38,932 bases of DNA from Chromatiales bacterium (ex Bugula neritina AB1) (GTDB lineage: Bacteria > Pseudomonadota > Gammaproteobacteria > Granulosicoccales > Granulosicoccaceae). The first letter of the stretch is position 1. Every line of letters begins with the position of its first letter. The stretch is taken from NCBI GenBank assembly GCA_001730015.1, contig MDLA01000184.1, positions 1-38,932 on the forward strand, given 5' to 3'. A model generated the notes under the pieces. It did not search any database. It was not told where the DNA came from and saw only the letters and a program-made list of their open reading frames with translations. Positions 8,614 to 16,223 of the stretch are shown piece by piece. A program made the translations under genes and the position numbers.

Positions 8614-8827
8614 ACTGAGTTGTAAAAAACCTTACTTACCTCCCGTACCTGAGTGAGGTCACTCTTTGCAGAGTGAACGGACCGGTCAATTCATTGGATT
8701 GACTGAAGATCGGAGCTCTGGTTCTCAGAGCTTCACTTTTATATCTAACAGGTGGTGAGCCAGTACCGCATTCGCGGGAATAGACAACCCCATTTATTTC
8801 GACTTTTATTGCAAGCGAGGGGTTGCT
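8614..8827 (+). promoter_or_regulatory. Leader with four successive hairpins ahead of the glycosidase gene
   Basis: Four perfect short stems occur in a row: CACTCT/AGAGTG (8660-8675), GTCAAT/ATTGAC (8685-8703), AGCTCTG/CAGAGCT (8714-8732) and CCGC/GCGG (8766-8777). They are followed by GCGAGGGG, the Shine-Dalgarno of the gene at 8828. None has a long T-run, so they are not obvious terminators. A structured 5' untranslated region, or binding sites for an element-encoded protein, is possible. Confidence 0.4.
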
Positions 8828-10879
8828 ATGCGAAATCTTATAAAGGTTCTGATCGGTATAGGCATGTCGTGTCAGGTACAGGCACTGGATACTGACAACG
8901 GTAACGTTTTACTTTTTAATCCGACAGTCATCACCGCCGAGCCTGGTGCTAATGCAGCGGATCATTTCACTGCGTTTCAACAAGCAGGTGCTTCAACGGT
9001 CGTTGGTGCCTCTGCTGATCACAGTCTTGTGAACGATGATCATTCGACATCATCAGGCCATCACCCATACCGGCGAACGATAACGCATGCCGATAAGATG
9101 GTTGGTGCGCAGAGTGCGGTCATAACAGTTGCCGCGCTCACCAGTCGCGACACAGACGAGTTTCTCCTCGCCCAAGATGTGCGCTTTGATGGCATCACCG
9201 ATGCCGCCGTGGATGTCCGGGAAACACAAAAACATCAAACAGCGACTGTGCGGCAAACCTCATCAAGCATCAACCCATCCATAAGCAGCAACAGTCAACA
9301 GTGCATCGCGTTTGGCAAATCGCTAAGCAATGCACGTGATGCCTATCAAAGTGATTGCACACAGCGTCGAGTGGATTGTGATCCGGTGGCAGACGGATGG
9401 TTGTGTTCCAGTCGGCGCATGATCAACGGCGATGCCGCGGCCCTGTGGGCGCAACATAAAGATCCACTGACAGACCTGGAGCCAGACATGCCGTCTGCAG
9501 ACTGTATGGCCGTCGCAGACAATCTGGCCCAGGCCAGACGTGCTTATCAAAACCGCTGTGCTGCACCGCGCCTCGATTGTGATCCGTTATCCGACGGGCG
9601 CTGGCTGTGCGCGTCAAGGCGGATGGCCAATGGCTCTGCTGATGCGCTGGTCAACACAATAACTACACAGCAAACGGATAACACCGCACAAGAGAATACC
9701 GAGCTTGAGGTGATCTCCCTGCAAACCGATACGCCAAACGATAACAATGAGGTCGTTGTCGAACCACAAGGACCCGCTGACCCGACTACTGTGACCAACA
9801 GTAAGCTTTCATCAAGCCCAAGCACGTGGAGTGACTCCTATGCCGTTGGCGATCAGTGTTTCTGTGACAGCAGCTTCGATCATGGACTGAACGCCATGTC
9901 GGTGGAAACACCGCTGGGCATGAAATCCGTGCGTCAGATCTGTGCGGATATCGGGGCCACCTTCGGCAACGGCGGTCTTGACCGAACCTACTACAACACG
10001 ATTCAGTGCGGACACCCTCCTGCCAACAATGCACGTGATGAAGCGAACTGCCCCGGTATCATCGGCGGCAGTGCGGCTGATTGTCTGCGTCGCGGGGCAA
10101 CCTGGAATCTGGACCGGCTATACCCGCAACCGGAGATCGTTGAATCCTCCGGCACGTGGTGGCAGCCTCAAGCCAGTGAGCAGCTGAGCTGGCAGTTACA
10201 ACTGCAAGGAGATATCAACACCGCAATAGACGCTGATGTGTACTTTATTGATGCAGATGTCCCACAAGCTACCATCAATGCGTTAAAAAGCCAGGGCAAA
10301 CGCGTCATGTGTTACATCAGCGCGGGATCAATAGAGGATTGGCGATCAGATGCCAGTCAGTTTCCGTCATCGGTGATCGGCAATGACTACCACGGCTGGC
10401 CGGGCGAGAAATGGTTAAATGTGCGAGACATCGACGCACTCGCACCGATCATGCGTGCAAGACTTGATCAGTGTCAGCGCAAAGGCTTTGACGGAATCGA
10501 CGCCGATAACGTCAATGGTCATATCAATAACACCGGATTCAGCCTGACCCGACAAGATGTGATCCGTTTTATCCGCTGGCTGGCCGATGAAACACATGCC
10601 AGAGGCATGGCTTTCTCACTGAAAAATACCTCTGATGTCGCGGTTGAGGTTGTGGGCAGCATCGATATGATGCAAATGGAGAGCTGTCACCACTGGCGCT
10701 TCTGTGAGGACGCAACTGATGTGGTGTCCCTCCATAACAAACCCGTCTTCATGGTGGAGTACCGCGAGATCAATCAGAATTTTAATGCTGCGTGTGACCG
10801 GGCTGTCGAGTTGGGCTATGCCGCAATCTATCGCAACCTTCAACTCACCGGTAACGGCATCTATGAGGCTTGCGATTGA
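8828..10879 (+). CDS. Secreted GH114-type glycosidase with duplicated Cys-rich repeats
   Basis: A signal peptide (MRNLIKVLIGIGMSCQVQA) starts this 683-residue protein. A low-complexity Asp/Thr/Ser-rich stretch is followed by two copies of a roughly 40-residue repeat (about 159-198 and 226-266), each with A-x-x-A-Y-Q, V/L-D-C-D-P and W-L-C-x-S-R-R-M. A second linker leads to another Cys-rich block (about 343-420). The C-terminal 240 residues form a GH114 (endo-alpha-1,4-polygalactosaminidase-like) TIM barrel: DADVYFIDADVP, KRVMCYISAGSIEDWR, GFDGIDADNVN, MAFSLKNTSD and VFMVEYRE carry the conserved acids. Enzymes of this fold cleave galactosamine-containing exopolysaccharides, so biofilm or capsule is a likely target. 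The protein should be exported, with the repeats anchoring or binding glycan (inferred). It lies in an integrative-element context and may be cargo or help cell contact. Confidence 0.78.
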   Translation: MRNLIKVLIGIGMSCQVQALDTDNGNVLLFNPTVITAEPGANAADHFTAFQQAGASTVVGASADHSLVNDDHSTSSGHHPYRRTITHADKMVGAQSAVITVAALTSRDTDEFLLAQDVRFDGITDAAVDVRETQKHQTATVRQTSSSINPSISSNSQQCIAFGKSLSNARDAYQSDCTQRRVDCDPVADGWLCSSRRMINGDAAALWAQHKDPLTDLEPDMPSADCMAVADNLAQARRAYQNRCAAPRLDCDPLSDGRWLCASRRMANGSADALVNTITTQQTDNTAQENTELEVISLQTDTPNDNNEVVVEPQGPADPTTVTNSKLSSSPSTWSDSYAVGDQCFCDSSFDHGLNAMSVETPLGMKSVRQICADIGATFGNGGLDRTYYNTIQCGHPPANNARDEANCPGIIGGSAADCLRRGATWNLDRLYPQPEIVESSGTWWQPQASEQLSWQLQLQGDINTAIDADVYFIDADVPQATINALKSQGKRVMCYISAGSIEDWRSDASQFPSSVIGNDYHGWPGEKWLNVRDIDALAPIMRARLDQCQRKGFDGIDADNVNGHINNTGFSLTRQDVIRFIRWLADETHARGMAFSLKNTSDVAVEVVGSIDMMQMESCHHWRFCEDATDVVSLHNKPVFMVEYREINQNFNAACDRAVELGYAAIYRNLQLTGNGIYEACD

Positions 10880-11083
10880 CAAGTCACGCGGTGGCAACAT
10901 GGATTCCTGGCTGCTCATGAGGCTTGTTTTCCCATCGGACCAAGGCAACAACAAAGTCAGCTCGGAGCACCGGAAGCCACCAAGCACTGCTTGCAGATCT
11001 ATCGCATGGCATCACGTTTTCACCAAATCCTGAACCCCTCCTGCCACTGTTCAGGTGCTTATCAAAGCGGCAGAACACCCACC

Positions 11084-11122
11084 CGGGAACATTGATTCCC
11101 GAGAGGGCATCCGTGTTCCCTC
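11084..11122 (+). repeat. Two adjacent hairpins upstream of the 84-residue gene
   Basis: CGGGAA/TTCCCG (11084-11101) and GAGGG/CCCTC (11103-11122) form back-to-back stems, followed by the Shine-Dalgarno AAAGGAGA and the ATG at 11148. The arrangement echoes the hairpin series before the gene at 8828. The rest of 10880-11083 shows no gene I can support. Confidence 0.4.
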
Positions 11123-11147
11123 ATGTTCATCAAAAGGAGAACACACT

Positions 11148-11399
11148 ATGTCTAATCAACCCGTATGTACGTTGCGTGATGGTCGCATCAAAGTCGTGGT
11201 CTGGCAGAACAACAGTAACGGCGATAAAAAGAAACCGTTCTATTCTGCCACCGTGATCAAAAGCTACCAGAACGAACAAGGGGAGTGGCAAGAGACGAAT
11301 TCCTTAACCGGAAATGAAATGGTACGTGCCAGCGCGTTGCTCGACAGAGCCTACAACCGGTACCACCAGAGCGTCGATCTGCCCAAAGACATGCAGTAA
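11148..11399 (+). CDS. Small conserved integrative-element/plasmid protein, unknown function
   Basis: The 83-residue protein starts at ATG 11148, seven bases after a strong AAAGGAGA; longer upstream in-frame starts are not preceded by such a site. The pattern TLRDGRIKVVVWQN, KKPFYSATVIKSYQN, EWQETNSLTGNEMVRASALL resembles a family of short proteins common on conjugative plasmids and genomic islands, predicted to form a small beta-sheet followed by one helix. No catalytic residues are recognisable. It is followed closely by a terminator-like hairpin, so it may form a single-gene transcript. Confidence 0.65.
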   Translation: MSNQPVCTLRDGRIKVVVWQNNSNGDKKKPFYSATVIKSYQNEQGEWQETNSLTGNEMVRASALLDRAYNRYHQSVDLPKDMQ

Positions 11400-11403
11400 A
11401 CAG

Positions 11404-11423
11404 AAAGGCCCTTCGGGGCCTTT
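11404..11423 (+). terminator. Hairpin with UUCG loop after the small gene
   Basis: AAAGGCCC and GGGCCTTT form an 8-bp stem closed by the stable tetraloop TTCG, starting four bases after the TAA of the preceding gene. The T-tail is only the three T of the arm, so termination may be partial. Confidence 0.7.
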
Positions 11424-11457
11424 CACCCACCACTCAGATGACGAGAGGAAAGACACC

Positions 11458-11838
11458 ATGGGTGAATCCCTGACACAGCTATCCGTTAGCCAACGTCACC
11501 AACCACAAAATGAAATATCAAAACCAACAGAACACTTTGAGCTGCTGGTGTTCGACCGTTATGGCAGTCTCTACATTCAAACCGATACCGGCTGGTATTT
11601 CTTTGCCACCGCTTACTGGTTCGCCGCGAAAGTACTGCACAATCTTCTACACGGCATCGAGGTCAAAGGCATTATGTCCTACCCCGAACATCGAGTACTC
11701 AACCCGATACAGAGTCCGTGTTGCCTATACCTGGACGAACAAACCGTAAACGCAGCGCAACTTGTCGATTTGGTTGAGTCAGACTGGCCTGGGGTTGGAG
11801 AGTTTTTCGGGATTTATCGTGAGAGGATGGCAGTGTGA
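11458..11838 (+). CDS. Hypothetical protein of the integrative-element fragment
   Basis: I do not recognise this 126-residue protein. ATG 11458 is preceded by GAGAGGAAAG, a plausible ribosome-binding site, and the longer in-frame alternative at 11314 would start inside the previous gene. Visible features are FELLVFDRYGSLYIQTDTGW (a short beta-rich start), an aromatic helix FATAYWFAAKVLHNLLHGIE and an acidic C-terminal half. It has no signal peptide and no clear membrane segment. It lies directly behind the terminator hairpin in the same orientation as the preceding genes. This is probably a real small accessory gene of the element. Confidence 0.5.
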   Translation: MGESLTQLSVSQRHQPQNEISKPTEHFELLVFDRYGSLYIQTDTGWYFFATAYWFAAKVLHNLLHGIEVKGIMSYPEHRVLNPIQSPCCLYLDEQTVNAAQLVDLVESDWPGVGEFFGIYRERMAV

Positions 11839-11940
11839 CGTTATGCCTAACGTGATGCACGTAGCAGAGTTCCGTGGGTGGAAGGGTATTTCACTTTCAC
11901 AACGTAGATCGAAGTAATCCTAGTAGATTCATGGCCTTTA

Positions 11941-12156
11941 ATGCCGGTATTGTTATGTTTCATCAGTCACAAAGATTTAGGAATCATTACTTGAGTCGTC
12001 GGTGTAGATGCTTTTGTCAATTACCACGCAATAGAACCTGAAATAACTAGATTCAAGAACATCGAGGAAGGTCAGGTGGCAGAGTTTCGTCGGGTACTGA
12101 GTACTATGGGCTGGCTGGCTCAGGAAATTGTACGAGTTCGGTGTGGTACTGTGTAA
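11941..12156 (+). pseudogene. Decayed cold-shock-domain gene with an internal stop
   Basis: Read from ATG 11941 in one frame, the sequence gives 71 codons patterned like a CspA-type cold-shock protein: SHKDLGIIT, a TGA stop (11992-11994), then VVGVDAFVNYHAIE, RFKNIEEGQVAEF and AQEIVRV, ending at TAA 12154-12156. These correspond to the usual KGFGFIT, DVFVHYxAI and F(K/R)xLxEGQxVxF blocks at the right spacing. Aromatic RNA-binding residues have been replaced (KGFGFI became KDLGII), so the copy is well decayed. The match is by motif order only. Confidence 0.5.
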
Positions 12157-12604
12157 GCTGTGATACGTTTGTGCAATAGCGTGTTGATCAGTTCAACATT
12201 ATAAAAATGTTTACTTTCGTACCGTAGTCCATTTGGATTATTGACAGAAAGCAATAGGTCAATTTCCGTCTATCAGCAACCAACCCAAGAACCACCGCTT
12301 TGAAATTACCGTGTGTTATTAAAGGGTATTGTTGACGGTCCGTGTCGTCACGCATCCACAAATTACAACCATCAAAAAAAAGCAATGCATGGGTTGTCAT
12401 ACCGACAGCTGGAAAGCTGGTGGGTACCAGTAAGTCTTCTGTTATTCGACAGTGATATTTCGAGCTTTTGTCCCATATCTCGCGGTCGCAATTCTGTGTT
12501 TTTTAAAGGTAAATCACATAGTATTTTCGGAGAAATTTCGGGGAAAATTCAGAGTTGTTCATGTTAGCTTATTAACGGTGAAGTAGTACACCGCAGCCGT
12601 TTGG
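12157..12604. other. AT-rich intergenic region upstream of the fatty-amine operon
   Basis: No recognisable gene. A 70-codon frame on the reverse strand (12188-12400) starts MTTHALLFFDGCNLWMRDD but matches nothing I know. TTGACG at 12330-12335 resembles a -35 element without a clear -10 partner. Two imperfect direct repeats of the form TTTCGGxGAAA lie at 12524-12535 and 12536-12547, about 60 bp before the first gene of the operon, and could be a regulator site. The operon promoter must lie in this stretch or in the pseudogene before it. Confidence 0.35.
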
Positions 12605-14326
12605 TTGATTGTGATCCCTCGAAGAGAATTAGATTCTATCGTGTCTACAGACGAACTTTTCTGGAAGCTTTTTGGTTGGCCAGTTCTTGATGATAAGGTT
12701 CTGGAAAATGTTCGTGAAATTCTGGAATCACCAGACACACATAAGCAGCTGTACGCTGATGAAGCGTCTCGACGTTACCCGCTAGAAATCAGGCAGAAAC
12801 TGCATCAAGCCGGTATTGGCGAAATTCTTTTTGGTGCGACAGAAGAATCAAATGGACGGAGTACAGTACCGCATTTGTATGCACTGATTTATCTTTGCAG
12901 TCGATCGAGTGTTTCGATCGGGATAGATGTAGGGGTTAACGCACTTGGTTTGTTGCCAATATACCGGGTGGGTACTTCAGAGCAAAAAGCGCGGGTAGCG
13001 CAGGCCATTCGAGATGGAAAGTATTTCTCTTTTCTAGTGTCAGAAAAGGATCACGGGTCAGACGTTTTCAGTAATGAATTTTTTCACGATACAGGATTGG
13101 TGGATGGTAATACAGTTTACTCACTGAGCGGTGAAAAAGATTGGATCAACGGTGGTGGCACCCACGAATACCACTTAGTGCTTTCGCGAGATAAGGATTC
13201 TTTGCGTGCACGAACGACAGCAAGGAGTTTTACGTTGTTTCTAACACACACCGATGATAAATCTATATCAGTTACAAGAAAATGGCGTAATTGCCCGGCT
13301 CCTGCAGCTGACATTTCATCCGTTGTGTATCGTCAACATACCTGTCGACGGACGGATCGAGTGGGTAAAACTGGCTCAGGGTTCTCAGTCATGCAGGATG
13401 CATTTTCGGTTACTCGTGGCGTGGTGGGCGTGGGAGCTTGGGGCCTAGCTTCTAAGGTCACAGACGCGGTGAATCAACAATTATCGACTCGCTGCCTCTA
13501 CCATAAGCCACTCATAGAAATAGAGGTAATTGCAGAAAAGCTTGAACAGGTAAGGGCATTGGAGTTGATCATTGGTTGTTTGGTAATGAAATGTCTTTAC
13601 ATACAAAATTGTTTCGGTGTCGGTGCTTCTCACTACAGCAACATAACGAAGTACGCGAGCACAAAGTTTTTAGAAAATATGGTGATACTTGGTAAGGACT
13701 TGCTCAGTGCGCGATCATTGTTGCAAGAATTCGATTTCCATCGAGTGCTTCGTGACTATCCGCTCTTCGCTGTGTTTGATGGAACAGCTGATATCTGTCT
13801 GGAGCAAGTGCAGTCCAAGCTGACACAGTGTACCACTACACTTTTTAGTTCATCGGTGTCTTTAAAAGAATTTTCCGAAATCTTTACGTCAGAGCCTCGC
13901 TCTTGTCACGACAGCTTTAGTCAGGAAAATGATGGTGGATTGATTTTGTTCCGGACAGATGACTATGCGGCAGCCACAGACGTGGGAGATGCCTACGATA
14001 TCGACATACATTTTCTATCCAGTTATTTGATGCATGAGGTCGAAATACTTAAAAACACTGGACAGTGGTTTAAACACCAGACTCTGCGCCATGATGCTGC
14101 AAAAGCACTCGTACACCTTGAATGCATCTTTGCGATCAATGATATTTGTGCTCGTAATTCAGGGAGAGATCGACTGGCATCCGCTGAGACCCGGGCTGTG
14201 GCAATTTGTGCGGAGAAGGTATCGCGTCATTTGCTGATGTTACCCGCTGCGGATGACACAAAGACTCGTCGGCTCTCTGTTATTCATGCCGAGTCTGTCG
14301 CCCAGCAACGATACATCCAGAACTGA
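12605..14326 (+). CDS. Acyl-CoA dehydrogenase-family flavoprotein of the fatty-amine operon
   Basis: The 573-residue protein has the acyl-CoA dehydrogenase layout: an N-terminal helical domain (about 40-140), a middle beta domain with the flavin-contacting loop LVSEKDHGSDVFSNEF and GEKDWINGGGTHEYHLVLSR (about 140-260), and the C-terminal helical domain (GFSVMQDAFSVTRGVVGVGA, LLSARSLLQEF, FAVFDGTADICLEQV). It continues about 150 residues beyond the standard fold. In this operon it probably oxidises the acyl chain while tethered to the ACP, introducing a double bond; the corresponding step in tambjamine biosynthesis also uses a dehydrogenase. The start is uncertain: TTG 12605 or GTG 12611, neither with a strong Shine-Dalgarno. 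It is the first gene of the operon. Confidence 0.75.
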   Translation: MIVIPRRELDSIVSTDELFWKLFGWPVLDDKVLENVREILESPDTHKQLYADEASRRYPLEIRQKLHQAGIGEILFGATEESNGRSTVPHLYALIYLCSRSSVSIGIDVGVNALGLLPIYRVGTSEQKARVAQAIRDGKYFSFLVSEKDHGSDVFSNEFFHDTGLVDGNTVYSLSGEKDWINGGGTHEYHLVLSRDKDSLRARTTARSFTLFLTHTDDKSISVTRKWRNCPAPAADISSVVYRQHTCRRTDRVGKTGSGFSVMQDAFSVTRGVVGVGAWGLASKVTDAVNQQLSTRCLYHKPLIEIEVIAEKLEQVRALELIIGCLVMKCLYIQNCFGVGASHYSNITKYASTKFLENMVILGKDLLSARSLLQEFDFHRVLRDYPLFAVFDGTADICLEQVQSKLTQCTTTLFSSSVSLKEFSEIFTSEPRSCHDSFSQENDGGLILFRTDDYAAATDVGDAYDIDIHFLSSYLMHEVEILKNTGQWFKHQTLRHDAAKALVHLECIFAINDICARNSGRDRLASAETRAVAICAEKVSRHLLMLPAADDTKTRRLSVIHAESVAQQRYIQN

Positions 14327-14337
14327 AGGAAATGGAA

Positions 14338-14586
14338 ATGGATCAAATAGCACAATCAGTTATACAGGAGATTGCTACTTGTTGCGGATTAGAAGTTGAC
14401 CGAGTGTCCCGGGAAGCATGGTTGGCCGAATACGGCATTGATTCCGTCAAGAGTATGGATATGTTAATGGACCTTGAAGATCGATACGAAATAGAGATCA
14501 CTGATCAGGAGATCTCCGAGATGGTCAAAGTATCGGATGTGATCGCTCTTATGCAAAAAAAAGTCAATGTCGGTACACCTAAATGA
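14338..14586 (+). CDS. Acyl carrier protein
   Basis: This small acidic protein of about 82 residues carries the phosphopantetheine site in GIDSVKSMDML, where the Ser is the attachment residue. Helix LMDLEDRYEIEITDQEI and the C-terminal DVIALMQKKV complete the four-helix carrier fold. ATG 14338 is chosen over ATG 14332 because GAAGGA (14325-14330) is then seven bases upstream. The stop overlaps the start of the ligase gene (ATGA), so the two are translationally coupled. The natural role is to receive the acyl group from the adjacent ligase and present it to the dehydrogenase, the dehydratase and the reductase. Confidence 0.92.
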   Translation: MDQIAQSVIQEIATCCGLEVDRVSREAWLAEYGIDSVKSMDMLMDLEDRYEIEITDQEISEMVKVSDVIALMQKKVNVGTPK

Positions 14587-16223
14587 TATCTCCAACACCG
14601 ACCTCCATTGTAGACATATTCAGACAGGCGGCCGAGCAAGATTGCCAGATTTCATTTGTAGACACTAAAGACGAGTGCGATATAGGTTGGAGGGATATCT
14701 GGAATAATGCTAGAGAAATAGCTGCAGCTATGCAAGATGACGGTGTCGGCCCCGGCGATGTGATTGCTATATCGTTACCTACCTCACGCATATTTGCTGA
14801 AGTTTATGTAGCAACAGCGATTTGTGGTGCATTGCCATTTGTTGTCAGTATGGTGTCCGGGGCGGCCGACAAGGAGTTGGTACTAGACAGGTTGACTCAT
14901 CTTTGTGGGCAGACATCTGCAACATTCCTTGTTACTGATAGCACAGGGGTGGACATTGCTTCACAACGGTTTCATGGTAGCGCAACGAAGTCAGTTGATT
15001 ATAAGGTTTGGCTCGGCCGTTCCGTAGAGGGTTGCCAGTTGGTGCATCGGTCGTGGTCAGACGCCGCGCTTGTGCAGAGTTCATCAGGATCAACAGGGAA
15101 GCCCTCTTGTCTGGTGCTATCAAACAAGAATTTGATCACTAATCTCCAACAGATAACAAGTAATCTTGATGCTGATGCCACCGATTGCATGGTTTCCTGG
15201 TTGCCCCTCTATCATGACATGGGGCTTGTCGGATGTTTTTTGTTTCCAACTTTCTGTCAGATGCCGATCTATCTGATGCGCCCGATGACATTTTTAAGAA
15301 GACCTTTAAAGTTGCTCTATGAGATATCAGCTCATGGCGGCACAATAAGTCCTTCGCCGAATTTCGCTTATGACCGACTAATATCCCACGCAGCTAAAGT
15401 CGACCCGAGTAAGCTAGCACTGCATACCTGGAAAGCAGCAATGTGTGGTGCCGAGCCGATTAACCCGGATACGATGAAAGATTTTGTTCGCCTATATTCG
15501 CCCTATGGGCTCAAACCGACTGCATTTACGCCGTGTTATGGCATGGCAGAAGCGACTTTGTGCATCTCTTCAAAGCCGATCACTAAGCTGCCAAACTCTG
15601 TCGTTCATACCGTACACAGATCAAATGCTGGTGTGGCGGATGCAACAACATGGGACCTTGAAGTCGTCGATTGCGGTGTGCCTGTTACTGGAATTAACGT
15701 TCGAATCGTTGATGACACAGACGTTGGAAAACCTGATCGAGATGCTGGTCGGATACTGATAGATGGTGATTCAGTTTTCGATGAGCGTTTTGTCGATGGG
15801 GAACGCGTAACACGCCCCCGCGGTTTTTATGATACTGGCGATGTAGGCTTTATTTTCAAAGGTTCTCTGTACCTAACGGGGCGACTGAAAGACATAATTA
15901 TTATTAACGGCAGGAACTATTCAGCTTATTTCTTCGAGCATGTCGCCGAGGGATATGCGCCAACATTGACTGGAAAAACACTGGCTTTTGCAAATATCTC
16001 CTTAAGGCAAGAGCAGGTGCGCCTGTTGGTGGAGGACGTGCGCGGTCTTGACGTCAGCGCTGCAGCGATTGAGGCTCACGTGGCTAAGAAAACCGGTATC
16101 AGGCCTATAGTCAAGTTAGTAGGGAGAAACTCGTTGCCTCGAACAACGAGTGGTAAGTTGCAACGCCAAGTTGCCAAGGAACGATACATGGAGGTGACGG
16201 ATGAGCCCGTTTCCATTGCCTGA
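14583..16223 (+). CDS. Fatty acyl-AMP ligase (FAAL-like) loading the ACP
   Basis: The 546-residue protein belongs to the adenylate-forming family and shows FAAL features. The P-loop-like SSSGSTGKP is at about residue 167, the FAAL signature WLPLYHDMGLVG at about 208, and CYGMAEAT at about 318. FYDTGDVGF and the hinge GRLKDIIIINGRNYSA follow, and the C-terminal lysine region TTSGKLQRQVAKERY closes the protein. FAALs activate fatty acids as acyl-adenylates and pass them to a carrier protein rather than to CoA, which fits the coupled ACP gene (4-base overlap). The pair corresponds to the fused ligase-ACP protein TamA of tambjamine producers. The 3' end overlaps the aminotransferase gene by 23 bases. 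Confidence 0.85.
   Translation: MISPTPTSIVDIFRQAAEQDCQISFVDTKDECDIGWRDIWNNAREIAAAMQDDGVGPGDVIAISLPTSRIFAEVYVATAICGALPFVVSMVSGAADKELVLDRLTHLCGQTSATFLVTDSTGVDIASQRFHGSATKSVDYKVWLGRSVEGCQLVHRSWSDAALVQSSSGSTGKPSCLVLSNKNLITNLQQITSNLDADATDCMVSWLPLYHDMGLVGCFLFPTFCQMPIYLMRPMTFLRRPLKLLYEISAHGGTISPSPNFAYDRLISHAAKVDPSKLALHTWKAAMCGAEPINPDTMKDFVRLYSPYGLKPTAFTPCYGMAEATLCISSKPITKLPNSVVHTVHRSNAGVADATTWDLEVVDCGVPVTGINVRIVDDTDVGKPDRDAGRILIDGDSVFDERFVDGERVTRPRGFYDTGDVGFIFKGSLYLTGRLKDIIIINGRNYSAYFFEHVAEGYAPTLTGKTLAFANISLRQEQVRLLVEDVRGLDVSAAAIEAHVAKKTGIRPIVKLVGRNSLPRTTSGKLQRQVAKERYMEVTDEPVSIA

Noticed and set aside
8660..8732. The hairpin series as a CRISPR or attC array
   Set aside because: The stems differ in sequence from each other and there are no repeated units or spacers.
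11992..11994. In-frame TGA of the cold-shock-like frame as a selenocysteine codon
   Set aside because: Cold-shock proteins are not selenoproteins, no SECIS-like hairpin was seen immediately downstream, and the surrounding conserved residues are also decayed.
12188..12400. Reverse-strand 70-codon frame as a gene
   Set aside because: No ribosome-binding site, no recognisable motif, and it lies in AT-rich DNA upstream of a well-supported operon.
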